DNA of 64,000 bases from Ulota crispa (taxonomy: Eukaryota > Streptophyta > Bryopsida > Orthotrichales > Orthotrichaceae): assembly GCA_963920765.1 (NCBI GenBank), contig OY987251.1, positions 11,287,219 through 11,351,218 on the forward strand, in the 5' to 3' direction. The notes under the pieces were generated by a model. The model saw nothing but the letters and a program-made list of their open reading frames with translations. It searched no databases and was not told where the DNA came from. Position numbers and translations under genes: made by a program. Positions 35,311-47,501 of this stretch are shown piece by piece (within the stretch, counting starts at the first letter, position 1; each line of letters begins with the position of its first letter).

Positions 35311-38078
35311 GGTGGGGCCTGCGAAAACGGGATGTGGGAAGAAGTATGAAGAGCACCTACAAGATTTTTAAATTTTTTTAAAATTTTGGATTAATATGAG
35401 CTTGAGTCTTTCCACTCTTTAGTGGTTGGCAAGCTTTGCCTTTACATCATCAAAACCCACGTTCTCAAAAACAATTTGCCAAGACATATTGCTTGAAATT
35501 ATGGGCAGCTTGAGCACTTTGTCACCGTGGTAGAAGATTGCGTGCTTTCTCAAGAAGATTTTTATTTATGTAGAAAGCCATCAATAACGCGCGTCCTTCT
35601 ATAGATTGTATACGATTTTAACCATTTTATCAAATCACCTAGTTGAAACATTTGTTAATCCTCAATCTAGACTTTTTAGAAACAACTTATATGGGTAGTT
35701 GCAAGAATGACTTGTTAGTTTTGTGTCGAACACCCTTAGTACTATGTAGTACTCTAAAGTATTATGAGTTTTTGAAATAAAATTTTCAAAGATAAAATAA
35801 AATATGAACAATTTGTAAAGCACTTAAAATAGCATACTAGTGAAAATTCAAACCTAGGAAAATTTTATTCTAAAAGTTATGCACAAAAATAGAGGGACAG
35901 AAATCACCAACAAAAAAACAATTTCCTTTTTTATTTTTAGAAAATAGTAAAAACTTCAAAAAATTAAAACAAATAATGCCATTCTGGTCCATTGTGAGGG
36001 GCATCAACTGGTGCAAATATCTTTTCAAGAATGTTTGTTTCCAAACCCTAATGCCTGTCCAATGGATGCCCACTTTGAGAGAAAGTGGAGGGCATATAAT
36101 TTACATCTTCTTAAAACCCCTCGGTAAATACATGTAATGATGCATAATGAACAACTCCCCAAATTTGTGGCATCAAATTCCTTTCTTTTGGCTCAATGCA
36201 GTACTGAAAACCTACAAAACAACTAAGGTAGACATATCATCATAAATTGTTTAAAATTAGTGAATGATTTTGAAAAAAATCCAAAAAATTACAATAGGTC
36301 TGTAACTTCAATGTGAACCTTCCTCTAAATTTTCATGTGAAAAGAAGTTAGTAAGCAAAAGATACATCCCTAAGACCACCCGCCGTGCAGCAAGGGGACA
36401 AAAAACAGTACAGGTCATTCTTGCAATCACCCATATTTTAATCCCAAACCCTCTTGGACTACCTGGAAAACTTGGTGTGTATATGGTGATCACAACAATC
36501 ATATGTCACCTAACTTCAAGCTGAAGGTTATTGAGTCTTACGCTTTGATAAGGTTCCCTCAACAAGTTTTGTTGTATATTATCTTTTGGAATATTTAAAA
36601 ACAATTTTTCTAATTCAACAAGAAGGACTAAAGTTCCAGTTTTGACCCAAAAAAAAAGGTTTTCAACTTTTTGCAAAAAGAGAAAAATAGAGGTTTTTCT
36701 GTAAAGATTTGAAACAATACATTTGAAAAGGGAGTTGTTTGCTATCTCAAGCTAAGGAATGGTGTATTCTACCTCAAGCAGCCAAGAATCAAGGGTGGGC
36801 TAGTAGGTGGGGGAGAGGCTATGGTTCCCCTCAAGTTTCTTTGGGTGGGTGGGTTGTTGGCTGGTGTGGGTGTGTGGAGTGGAGTTCTCTTTTTGTTGTG
36901 GAACCACCCTTGAGGCATTCTTTCCATCATCTAATTTGTAGATTTTGGAGCACGAACTAGAAAAATTCCTCAACATTGCTCTTGGTCAAGTACACTTTGT
37001 GTTCAAAAAGTTTGTACAAGTACATGTAGTTCTTAAAAAAATTGCAAAAATTTGTCATTTCTATAATTTCTACATCTAATATCTTTTCATATTTCTATGG
37101 CTTGCACAATTCTCAAGAAAATCTCTCAGAAGTTATGTTGTCTCATTCATATTACTAAAATTACAAGAATCTTTGTAATATCACATCCCAACCTTTGTGA
37201 TATGACATCTCCAAGACTTACTAAAATTTTTACTTTTCATTCTATCTAACGTATAAAATTCTTAATAAATTTTTCATGATAAATGCATAGCATAACGAGC
37301 GCCAATTGCAAGTTGCTTATGAAATTTCCATATTTTTTCAAATTTAATGTTAAAAGTTTTGCTACGTGACAAAGTGAGTTACCACTAAGTGACTGAATGG
37401 GTGGACTCCCTAGGCAATCCCCCTCCATGACACAAAGATTTTTTTAGACAAATTTTTATCACAATCTTACCTCATCTTACCCCATTTTGATATTAACTGC
37501 CTTAACACTAAAAAAATAAAGGTGAAGAAATGCATGATTTGCCAAATCCCTGTCAAAAACAAAAAACACAAATAATCGGATGAAAATGATTAATATTGGT
37601 ATATTTTACAGAAAAACGTGCACGCATGAATGGTTCTATTAATTTTCTTCTAACTTGAGTACTTGCCAAAATGATACCATGCTTTACCGGGGTTAATGTC
37701 GAAGGATACATTTTAGCTTTACCAATTAAGATCCATTTAAAAAAAAATTATAACCGATTTTTCATGGGCATGTATTAAGCATCTTCTACATTTACAATAT
37801 ACTCCTATACAAGCACACGCTTTGTGGAAGTTGGCTGTGCATGGATGTTGCAACATTATAACATTTGATCTATGGTCACAATCAATTTAGCAACATTTTG
37901 TAGACACTCATTTTAGTATCTTGATATTTTATTGGTTTTCTTACAAAAGGGGGAGCCTGGTGTTTTATATTTTAGGCATCATTTGTTGCTTCAACTTACA
38001 CTTGCAAGTTATAGGAGATTCTAGAAAAAAGGCACAAAGAGAGGGAAGAAAATCCTCAAGTTTGATATTATAGATTAT
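35311..38078. other. Gene-free AT-rich spacer
   Basis: Nothing with exon-like organisation. Small ORFs (for example at 36739-36960) are composition artefacts without domain similarity. Confidence 0.5.
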
Positions 38079-38400
38079 GAAAGATTTCATAGATACCCTT
38101 GAAGTTTCAATATTTGCATGAATACTCTTGTTTTTTCAAAAATTACACAAATACCCTTGAACCATAATTTTCATGAGTTTATTTTGTTATGCATGTCACT
38201 TCTCTTCTTCCTTTGTGCGTACATTGCTTCTTTTTTGTTTCATTACATTCTCTTCTTCAATATTGGTCATGAAAGAAGTACAAGCACAACAAATAAATGC
38301 TTAAAATTTGTGGTACAAGGGTATTTGTGCAGTTTCTGAAAAAGCAGGGATATCTATGCAAATAGTGCAAACTTCAGGGGTATCCATGAATTTTTTTCCT
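38079..38400. mobile_element. Foldback MITE, family F, copy 4
   Basis: ATTTCATAGATACCCTTGAAG at the left is mirrored by the right-end CTTCAGGGGTATCCATGAA. The core TTGTTATGCATGTCACTTC and the AATATTGGTCATGAAAG segment are shared with copy 6. Confidence 0.7.
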
Positions 38401-38713
38401 ACAGATTATGCTATAACGTGTTTTTTGTGAAAGATCAAGCCGTTTTTTTGTCCGGTGGTTTCAAATTTGAACCAGTTTTTTATTTGCAACTTCAAGGGTT
38501 CATATCAAAAGTGTGTGCACGGCCATGCTTCAAGAGGGGACAACATCAGAGCTCCAGCCCCATAGGCATGTCTGACTTTGCAATAATCATGTTACTCAAC
38601 CTCTACGGTAGACATACCCATTCCCATTCATTCAACAATCTCTTCCCCTTTATTCAAATGTATACTTTTTGCAAAATTTTGAAAATTGTTCCTGTATTTT
38701 GCTGTGTTTTAAA

Positions 38714-39024
38714 GGGAAAATTCTATGGATATCTTTGAAGTTTGCAATATTTGTATGGATATCATTGGTTTTACAAAAATTGCTTCAATACCCTTGGACC
38801 ATAATTTTCAAGCTTTTGTTTGTGGTGCAAGTTATTTCTTTCTCCTTTTGTGCGCACAATGCTACTAGAAAGAAGCAATTTGCACACCAAGAGAGAAAGA
38901 AATGGCTTGCACCACAAAACAAAAGCTTAAAAATGATGGTCCAAGGGTCTTTGTGCAATTTTTTAAAAATCAAACGCATCTATACAAATATTGCAAACTT
39001 TAAAGATATCCATATAATTTTCCC
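38714..39024. mobile_element. Foldback MITE, family F, copy 5
   Basis: GGGAAAATTCTATGGATATC mirrors GATATCCATATAATTTTCCC. The arms are nearly full length and meet around CTTTTGTGCGCACAATGC. TTTAAA lies immediately outside both ends. Confidence 0.75.
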
Positions 39025-39414
39025 TTTAAAATATACCCTTATAATTTCAAAACTACAAAAATGCCCTTGTAGGGGTTTTATAAAGCATCTTCTTTGCAAT
39101 AATCTCGGGGAGATCACTTCTTGTGATTTTATGGTATACACGTGAGTTAAGAGGGTATTTGATGTAGGGCTATTTATCTAAAATATGGTAATTAAAGTGA
39201 CTGTATTTTTATATAAAAGGCTATGCATATCATATTTCTAATACCCTATTTTTTAATAAATTCATTCATTTGGTTTTTAAATGACGCAATTTTATGTATA
39301 AATTTGGTTTGTCCAATTTTATCCTATCTCCATTATTCTATCAAAAAAAAATCTTACTTTTTGTTACTTATACACACATGGTATTCACCATAAAACCACT
39401 AACAAGCATATGAG

Positions 39415-39493
39415 TTAACCCCTAAATGCCCACGACACCAGAATGTGGTGCTTCTAACACTGAAATCTGGCATCGTGGGCATTTAAGGGTTAA
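39415..39493. mobile_element. 79-bp minimal TTAA-flanked element
   Basis: TTAACCCCTAAATGCCCACG to CGTGGGCATTTAAGGGTTAA. About 28-bp arms (continuing ACACCAGA / TCTGGCAT) enclose a short loop. It is the smallest complete member of the TTAA group in the window. Confidence 0.8.
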
Positions 39494-40164
39494 AGGGCTA
39501 TTGTCCAAGTGGAAATTTTTATTAACAAGTTTTTAATATTTCTCAATTCTATAACATGTATTTATAACAATTTAACATGGAGAAGAACAAACAACACTAA
39601 TTTTCTTTACAATTTCTATTTGTTAAAGTTGACTTATTAATAAAAAATCCTACTACTTAATTTTTTTACATACCCTAATTTATATATACTAAAATATATA
39701 GTGTTTCATGAACCCTATAGTAACTCTACATGTTATATAATTTGTTGTCATTTGAATTAAATGGACATTATTTGTTAACTCACATGGTTCCTAAAACATA
39801 GACTAGTGATCTCCACGAGACAATAATTCATAGAGTCACAAGCATGTTCATGGCAATGTTTCCAAGTCCAATTCTAAAAATACTATGCTCATTGAAAGCA
39901 AAAATTTCCAACTGTGAAAATGAATGCGCAAACATGCAAAACTTATTAAGGCGCTGAGTTGCTTGTTTAGTGGTGAATTGAGGGGAGATATATTTTGGTG
40001 TTCATTTGTATCATGTATGGGTGGTAATTAAAGGGGATGGTTGTATGTATACTTTTTGCCAGCTAGAGTATAATTGCACCACAATATAATTTTTTTGCAA
40101 TTTCAAAAATTACAAGGGTGTTTTTCAAGTGTTTTTCAAAATATAGCAAAATGGACAACACTGT

Positions 40165-40390
40165 TTTGTGAGCGTAAAAGGGTAAGCCCATTAGCCCATG
40201 AGCAGTGAGCAAGAATTGATTTTGATCTCAAAATCAATAAAAAAAACTTAAAAAAACAACAAATTTTTCAAGAGATGAACATTTATGATACACAATTATA
40301 AAGCCCTATGTACACGTTTATAGATGATGTTTAATATTTTGACAAAAAAAACTAAGCTCTTTGCTCACAACTCATGGATCCCAGCCGTCA
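40165..40390. repeat. Dispersed repeat family G, copy 4
   Basis: Shares CTCAAAATCAATAAAA, TTTTTCAAGAGATGAAC, CACAATTATAAAGCCC and TGCTCACAACTCATGGATCCC with the other family G copies. Confidence 0.55.
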
Positions 40391-41035
40391 CAATTTAACA
40401 TTTCCCACATCACAATATGGGGATACTTTCTCTACTTTTTTTCCTTCTTCCAAATACATACGTAGGTACGCCCTTGTTTTGGCCTCATAGGCATGTTTGT
40501 ATATGCAATGATCACGTTTCTCAACCTCTATGATGGACGTGTCCCCATTATTGTGTATGTAACAAGTTTGTCCCTTGTCATGTACCAAAAATGTACATTT
40601 TGATTTTTCCAAAATGTACGATTAAGTACATGAGAAGATGGAATTGAGTGTTGGGTGGTAATGGTGGGTATGTACACGTTGGATTGTCGTGCTCTTTCAC
40701 AATCACTTGAGAATCATGTCAACTTGCCAGTCCACCCAGCCCAGCAACCCGGGTGGACTTCTGCTGCTGCTGCTGCACGGGCTCCATGGAGTACAGATTT
40801 CTCAAAGTGTCCAGCTGGACAATGATGTGGAAAATATTATGAGTGTGATTCTCAATGCATTGTCACCAGGGCCATTTTTCTCTCGTTCGCCAGCTGTCAA
40901 TAGGGCATTGGATAATAAATGGAGGGCCCAGCTCAGAGTGGTGCAATCCTGTCATTTTTATTTTTTTCCAGTTCGGCTTCAATTTGTCAGTTAAAAATAT
41001 CCTGCTTGTTACCCCCTAAACAGACTGGTTTTTTT

Positions 41036-42352
41036 AATTGGTGTATTGTAAAAAAAACAAGCGGTCGCACTTACTTAAGTCCTTGTGTAAAAGTAGGTCC
41101 CTTAGCATTTTTCACACTTCTGTATTTTGTTTCATTCAAAACTAGCTTTTTGAGTTTTTAGATAACTAATGGTCTCCAAACTCCATCCATTGAATCCAGG
41201 AGAGTTCATTTCTAATAATATAAATCCATCCATCTATATAACAAGGATATGATTTATCAATCTGAAGATTTTTTTACCACATGGGTAAATAAACCGCATG
41301 GGTAAAAACTTGCATAGGTAAAAATTTGGGTGGGAAAATAGTGTATGGGTAAAAAATGCGTGGGTAAATAATACAAAATGTAAAAAGAAGATCGTGGGTA
41401 AAAAACTAAAAATAAATAAAATTGCATGAATAATGACTACGTGGGTAAGAAATTTGTGCCGGCAAAAATATAATAATAAATTTTTACGTGAGAAAACAAT
41501 GATGTTCTTTTTATTGCATGGATAAAAAACTCTATGGGTATAAAATAAAAAAAGCTTTATTGCAAGGGAATACTTTGTAAACAAAGACAAATGTTTTACT
41601 GCATGCGCAAAGTTTGAAATTTGAGTGCGTGGATAAAAATCAACAATTATTTTCTTGCTAGAGAAATGTTTTGCGTAATCTGACCTGAAGTTATTTTGTG
41701 TCTTGTCAAACCGACGGGTGCCTATACTAGTTTCTAATAAAACTAATACATGGGAACCTTGAGCAAAGTGGATGTCCTTCAATACTTCCACAAAAACATA
41801 CCTTACTTTGTCGTTTGTTGTAAATTGGTTGTTTTTGTCATGTGTGATCTTGGCAATATGCCATTGTTGCATAGGCCAAAACAACTAGTTTGAAACATAT
41901 GAAGAAGTAAATGATCAATTTTGGTGTATTGGGGGATATCACTTTGCTCAAGGTTCCCATGCATTTGTTTTATTACAAAATAAATTCTCCACCATTGAAG
42001 GGCTGGAGTTTGGAGACAGTAGTTTTTTGAAAACTCAAAATTGCTAGTTTTAAATGAAACAAAATACATGAGTGAAAAATGCGAAGACATAAAATTGTGA
42101 ACCTTCATTGGGGGTCCCTTTTGCTCCCTGAATATGAGGATCTCCAAGCAAATGACATTTGCTGGCTCTAGCCATCATCAATCAGCTTTGAGAATTATAA
42201 CTAAAATCTCCCCCAGATATATAGGGAGAATATCCCTCCACAGCTACGGGGAGGAATAAAACCGAGTGAACAATGTTATGGAATCTACTTTTACACAAAA
42301 AAGTAAATAAGTGCCACCACTTTTTCTTTCTTTCTTAATACACCATTTTGAA
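41036..42352. mobile_element. Large foldback element interrupted by a Helitron-like insertion
   Basis: The left arm (GGTGTATTGTAAAAAAAAC..., GTGTAAAAGTAGGTCCC..., TTCAAAACTAGC..., TGGTCTCCAAACTCC; 41036-41190) is mirrored in the right arm (GGAGTTTGGAGACAG at about 42011, GCTAGTTTTAAATGAAAC, then GTGCCACCACTTTTTC... to about 42350). 41233-41730 inside it is a separate Helitron-like element. Confidence 0.55.
41233..41730 (+). mobile_element. Non-autonomous Helitron-like element (copy 2)
   Basis: It begins TCTATATAACAAGGATATG after an A. It ends ACCGACGGGTGCCTATACTAG before a T, with CCG/CGG able to form a small terminal hairpin. This is the Helitron pattern: 5' TC, 3' CTAG, A/T insertion site, no target duplication. 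The interior carries ATGGGTAAAAA-type motifs as in 5038-5564. Confidence 0.65.
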
Positions 42353-42648
42353 ACGGGAGAGTTTGCTTTGGTGTGACAAGCAAGGCCTTCATTTGCTGAC
42401 ATTGCTCATCCACACACTAAAAACCTCCCGAATACTTGTAGGAAACGCACACAGCATGCACATGGTAGTGAACTTATAAGTAAACCTCAATGGAATCCAG
42501 TTTCAAAGCAATGGTCTTTCAATATAAGCTTAACAATGAATCGAAATTAGGAGTTCTTAATACATTTCTTCTGGAAATTTAAAGTTTGATTGTGCGTACC
42601 TTGGTACTTCAACCCAATATTACTTTCATGTACACAAGTTACTTCAAT

Positions 42649-42969
42649 GGAAAATTTGATAGATACCCTTGGAGTTTGCAATATTTGTATAGATATCCTT
42701 GTTTTTTCAGAAATTGCACAAATATTCTTGAATCATAATTTTCAACTATTTGTTTTGTTGTGCATGTCACTTCCATTATCTTTTGTGCGAGTGTTGTTTT
42801 GTTTTGTTCATTGCACTCTCTTCTTCAACATTGGTCATGAAGGAAGTGATGAGCACAACAAATAAATGCTTGAAAATTATTGTCCAAGGATATTTGTGCA
42901 ATTTCTGAAAAACCAAGGGAATTTTTACCAATATTGCAAACTTTAGGGGTATCCATCAAAATTTTCCTC
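42649..42969. mobile_element. Foldback MITE, family F, copy 6, with apparent 8-bp target duplication
   Basis: The element starts GGAAAATTTGATAGATACCC and is mirrored at the right by GGGGTATCCATCAAAATTTTCC. ACTTCAAT stands directly before (42641-42648) and directly after (42970-42977). An 8-bp duplication would fit a hAT-type transposase. Confidence 0.7.
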
Positions 42970-43774
42970 ACTTCAATTACATTAACTCAAGAGGTAAGTG
43001 CATTTGCTAGGCGCAGCAATGATTTAGTTCACATTAATTTAGGTTACACTGGTGTAATTATAATATCCAAATTAGACGCATAACATACACCATTGGAAAG
43101 TTCTAAACCACACCTTTCAAAACACATATTACACGCCTCCATTTGCAGCAAATGCAATTTCCAATGCCTACTGCAACAAGTCACATAATTGTGGAGACAT
43201 TCTACAATTAGTCCATTAGTCAATCTCAGCTATCAAGAATAGGCCAAGTTTGATAATCAACTCAAATCCCTGAACACTGATGCTTCATTTTTGAATCGTG
43301 AAGGCCAAGTATCCCAGTTCTTCTTTTGCAAAGAAAACACATTTCTTTGCGATGCATGTTCTTTGTATACTTTATCAAAATTGATTGCTACAAACTCAAT
43401 CACATACAATAAGGGCGGCTTTACAGTACTAGCACATGTTGGTTTAGTGTTTGACACTCTTACTATTGGCTTCTTATTGGTCAATTCTCTAAAAATGTCG
43501 TCAAGACCTTTACTCTAGGAGTCAATACCAAATTTTTTAAAAGTATATTAAATTATAAAAATAAAAATAAAAACTGACACATTTTTTATTCCAAAATTGT
43601 TCCTCCTAAATTAGATTGCCAATTAATGACCCTAGAGCCATTCTTAAATTTTTTTCTAATATGAGTTTTTGATTTTTTAAAATCAGTATCGTATGACAAA
43701 ATAATAATCTCATCAACTCTAGTCATCCCTTTCTTTATTTGCCCTCAACTTTTTAGTTTTGAAGCCTTTATCAT

Positions 43775-44027
43775 CATATTAGGTAAATTGGGAAAAACAG
43801 AGATACCATTTTGTACTCCACCTTAATTTTACATACAATAAATGTAGGCATAGGTATAGCTCAAAGTTGATTTCTTTTTAATATTCTTGGAAGCAATCAC
43901 TAAGACTTCAATATTGTACAAAAAATTGCGTGTTTTTTCTTTTGTAGTATGCTGAATTTTACATAATGATAGATTTAATGAAAGTCCCAAAATGTACTCT
44001 TTTTCTCAATTTACCTAATATGGTGTT
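43775..44027. mobile_element. MITE, GGTAAATTGGGAAAAA family, copy 1
   Basis: ATATTAGGTAAATTGGGAAA at the left and the inverse of ATATTAGGTAAATTGAGAAA at the right form about 30-bp ends. The right interior CCCAAAATGTAC and left interior TGTACTCCACCT recur in the copy at 53631-53903. Confidence 0.65.
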
Positions 44028-44478
44028 CTTTACACATAAAAGAATTGGCCCCCATTATACTCATGAATGAATAGGTGTTTGAAGTTGTTCTTAAAACTAT
44101 ATGAGCTGAAATTTTGATTGAAATAACCCCAAGTTTTCATGACCTTGACTCTTAATATAAAGCGGTCCTAATTTTATGCAAGATTCAGCCATTTTGATAT
44201 TTTTTGTATTTTGTACTTTTTGAATTTTTGTCTTTTGTGTTTTCTATTTTGTAAACATTTGCATGCACCCTCAGTATCACTGTAGTTGTTACACAATCAT
44301 CATTTACTGTTGCAAATTTGCAACATTATCATCTACTGCTGGACACGTGGCAAATCTGAAAACTGGGTCAGTGTCACCTTTTCCGAGACCCTACATAGGA
44401 TGTGTGTCAGTCAAATTAAGGAGGTCAGGACAGCAGGAACCAGTGATCCACGAGAGCCGGTTATCAATACAAACTCAG

Positions 44479-44532
44479 CCGGTTGTTGAAATAGCGAAAA
44501 AAAAAAAAAAAAAAAAAAAAAACAACAACCGG
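44479..44532. repeat. Hairpin with a 26-base poly(A) loop
   Basis: CCGGTTGTTG (44479-44488) is the inverse of CAACAACCGG (44523-44532). Between them lie AAATAGCG and an uninterrupted run of 26 A. Confidence 0.8.
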
Positions 44533-44745
44533 TTGAAATTTGAAATTACGTATGAAAAACATTGATAGATCCTTCAAAGAATCTAGTTATAGTGCATTGC
44601 AATATGAGTATGAAAATATTTGGTACATGCCTATGAAAAGTCCCTTGATGATGGGAAAGGCTAGATTTTAGCAAGTGAAAGCTTTCAATAGAAAAACATA
44701 CATAAATGATTGATCCATACATAAATGATTGATCCACAACAATTG

Positions 44746-45147
44746 TTAACCCCTAAATGCTTGACTAGTCATAGTGCATGCACCTCTTCATTGTTCTACA
44801 ATGTCCTACAATGGGTTAAAGTGCTATCTACTATGGTGTGACAAGTGCTCACCAGTTATAATACTGTTTTCAAAAGTTACAAATGTCAATAGTGCATGAT
44901 ATCCTCATGAAAATTGCAAGAAGGACAATATGGGACCTATTGCAGTGCTCATGAATCTTTGCACAATTTTGATCACCTAAAAATATGAGTGCATCTAATG
45001 AGATTATTTTTTGCCTTCCATTATGAACCATGCATTTATGATCACATCTTAAAAAATTAGAAAAAAAACAACTTTTTTCCATAGAACATGAGATTTTTTT
45101 TGTAGCTAGAGGACAAAAATTGTTCCCTTGGGAGTTTTAAGAGTTAA
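44746..45147. mobile_element. TTAA-type element, degenerate right end
   Basis: The left end is TTAACCCCTAAATGCTT. The right end GGGAGTTTTAAGAGTTAA is a weak match. The interior (GTCAATAGTGC..., TCATGAAAATTGCAAGAAGGACA) resembles 57660-57780, which precedes another TTAGGGGTTAA end at 57919. Confidence 0.45.
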
Positions 45148-46834
45148 ATGACTTGATTATAATCATTGAGAACATCTACCAGTGTAGTGAAACGTTTGTT
45201 TAGGACACTTTATTGTGTTGGTGACTTGGTGAGCTTGAGAATCTACCCCAATGCTAGCCAGAACAACTAAGGAGGTACTAAGATTTGGGCAAGTGTTTGC
45301 CAAAAAAAGAAGACCCCTAACTTGAATCCAAATGAGAATCCAATATTCCCAAACTCAACCTCTTAATGGTAACTATCTAAACTCTCACATTTTTTTGGTA
45401 GGTGAAAAAGCTGAGATTTTCCACCATGGCTGTTAGACCCCACCAAACGGCAAGCCTGCTTGGTCCTATCAAACAGCAAGCCATCTAGCTTGGTCATTAG
45501 GAGAAATTTGAGCCCTCTAGAGGCCCTTATGATTCCATGCCCAATATGCATATAGAAAAAATTTCAAATGTCAGATCTGACCTTTGTCACGCAGTCAGAT
45601 CAGATGACACAATGTACAAACCATGTACAAACCAATATAAAAAAAAATTTACTGTTTTTTCACCTCCGTTATGTAACGGGCACGCATTCACAAGGGCCTT
45701 TTGGAGGGCTCAAAATTTTGCTATTGCAAGGTAAACTAACCACCCCATTGCCCCTCACCTATATAAATGAGGCCGTGGGTTTTTCCTAATGCACATTCAT
45801 GTCTTTGGGTTAGGGTGGAAAAGCTTTGCAATTCTATAAGTAAGGATAAAAGTAATCATTTACACCCTATTTTTGCGTTGTTCAATTGTATCTTCATTTG
45901 GGACATTGGGCTAATTTAGGGTCTTTGAATCCAAATGCAAATTCAAACTTTTCAAATTCAATCTCATGATCTTAATTTTCCAAACTCTAGTAATTCTTAA
46001 GTTGTAAAAAAGGTGAGATTTTCACCATATCCTCACAAACTCCTAAAGCAATTGACCTCGCTCCCGGCCTCATTCACAATGATGGGGTCAATTCACCACT
46101 TCAAAGCATCTCTTGCCACCCACCAAATGAGCCCTTTGCATTCCACTCATAACAGCTTTTGCGATTTGAGTCTCCAACAGCACTACACTTGTCAATGTGT
46201 AGGAGAGGTGCCGTTCAAGTTTAGCCACTTTCCAGTGAAATTTGAGGTTTCTCCATGCCTTCTTCAAGGTCCCTGCCAAGCACTGTTCATGCATTGTTCA
46301 CGTTGTGACACCAAATGTACTAGTTTGATTTGTTGTAACACAAGTGTAGGCCTTGAAACCTTCTGGGTTGCAAGGGAACTTCACACCATGTTGTGCTATT
46401 TGCTGCTCTTGTCCCCTCCAAACCTAATTTTTAGGTGCTTCATTTGGCTGGTGGCAGGAGATGCTCTCACCTTGGCCATCTAAACCCACCGTGCACAAGC
46501 AAGTGAGCAATGAACAGGAAGAGCCAAAAAAACAATAGAAAATCAGCCAAATGAAATGCGCAAAAAATCGATTGAAATTTAAATAAATCGATTGAAAACC
46601 AACTAAATTTTTAGAAAATTTTCAATTACAGTGTAGACATATGAAAAATAACTACTACATCCAACTGAAAAAACCAGATGAAATTGAGAAATGTAGGCTT
46701 TTAGCAGAAAAAGCTCAAAATCTCCCCGCACACTGCGAGTGAGGCGACCGTCGAAGACCCGTAGCACCGGTCAGACCGCTTGCACCCTTTACCGAATACC
46801 ACTAGGCATACAAGCCAGCAGTAGAGCAATCGAC
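45148..46834. other. Gene-free stretch
   Basis: Open frames such as 46013-46483 have no recognisable domain. Parts of 45330-45420 and 45960-46030 are similar to each other (AACTCT..., GGTGAGATTTTCACCAT), so this is probably old repeat sequence. I see no supported gene. Confidence 0.4.
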
Positions 46835-46835
46835 C

Positions 46836-47045
46836 CATCCATTCATCCATTCATCCATTCATCCATTCATCCATTCATCCATTCATGCATTCACGCATTC
46901 ATCCATTCATCCATTCATCCATTCATGCATTCACGCATTCATCCATTCATCCATTCATCCATTCATCCATTCATCCATTCATCCATCCATCCATTCATCC
47001 ATCCATTCATCCATTCATCCATTCACCCATTCATCCATCCATATT
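46836..47045. repeat. ATCCATTC-type microsatellite, ~210 bp
   Basis: (CATT)n/(ATCC)n-type octamers with GC variants (ATGCATTCACGCATTC occurs twice). The long IHPFIHS-type reading frames are products of the repeat. Confidence 0.9.
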
Positions 47046-47080
47046 TCATCCATGTCAAACCACTGATGCACATTAACTAA

Positions 47081-47492
47081 GGGAATTGATATGCATACCA
47101 CACCTTCATGACTATCCCACCACACCTCGGGATAAATTTTAGATTTCTACCATCAAAAAGTTTGAATTTGAGAATTTGGAATTCAGATTAGGGCTTAGAG
47201 ACTTAGATTTTGTTTAGAACCATAAAAAAAAAGTTGTAATTGAACAACACCCAACAAAAAAGCTTAGTTTGGGGGGAAAGTATTACTTCTACTTTTGTTT
47301 ATAAAAAAGATAAGCTTTTCATTAGATGTTGTCCAATTAAAACTTTTTCTGTGATCCTAGACAAAATCATGGCCTCTCAGTCCAAATCTGAATTCCAAAT
47401 TCTTAGATTCAGCTTTTTGATGGTAGAAATCTAAAATTTACCCAGGGGTGTGGTGGGATAGTCAAGAAGGTGTGGTACGCATATCAATTCCC
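47081..47492. mobile_element. Foldback MITE with 9-bp target duplication (Mutator-like)
   Basis: The arms of about 190 bp begin GGGAATTGATATGC and are mirrored at the right end. ATTAACTAA stands immediately before (47072-47080) and after (47493-47501). Long terminal inverted repeats plus a 9-bp duplication are characteristic of MULE-type elements. No transposase. Confidence 0.85.
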
Positions 47493-47501
47493 ATTAACTA
47501 A

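Noticed and set aside
46013..46483. 156-codon open frame
   Set aside because: No recognisable domain, no exon context, biased composition; not enough to call a gene.
46739..47080. Long open frame encoding IHPFIHS-type repeats
   Set aside because: Produced entirely by the ATCCATTC microsatellite.
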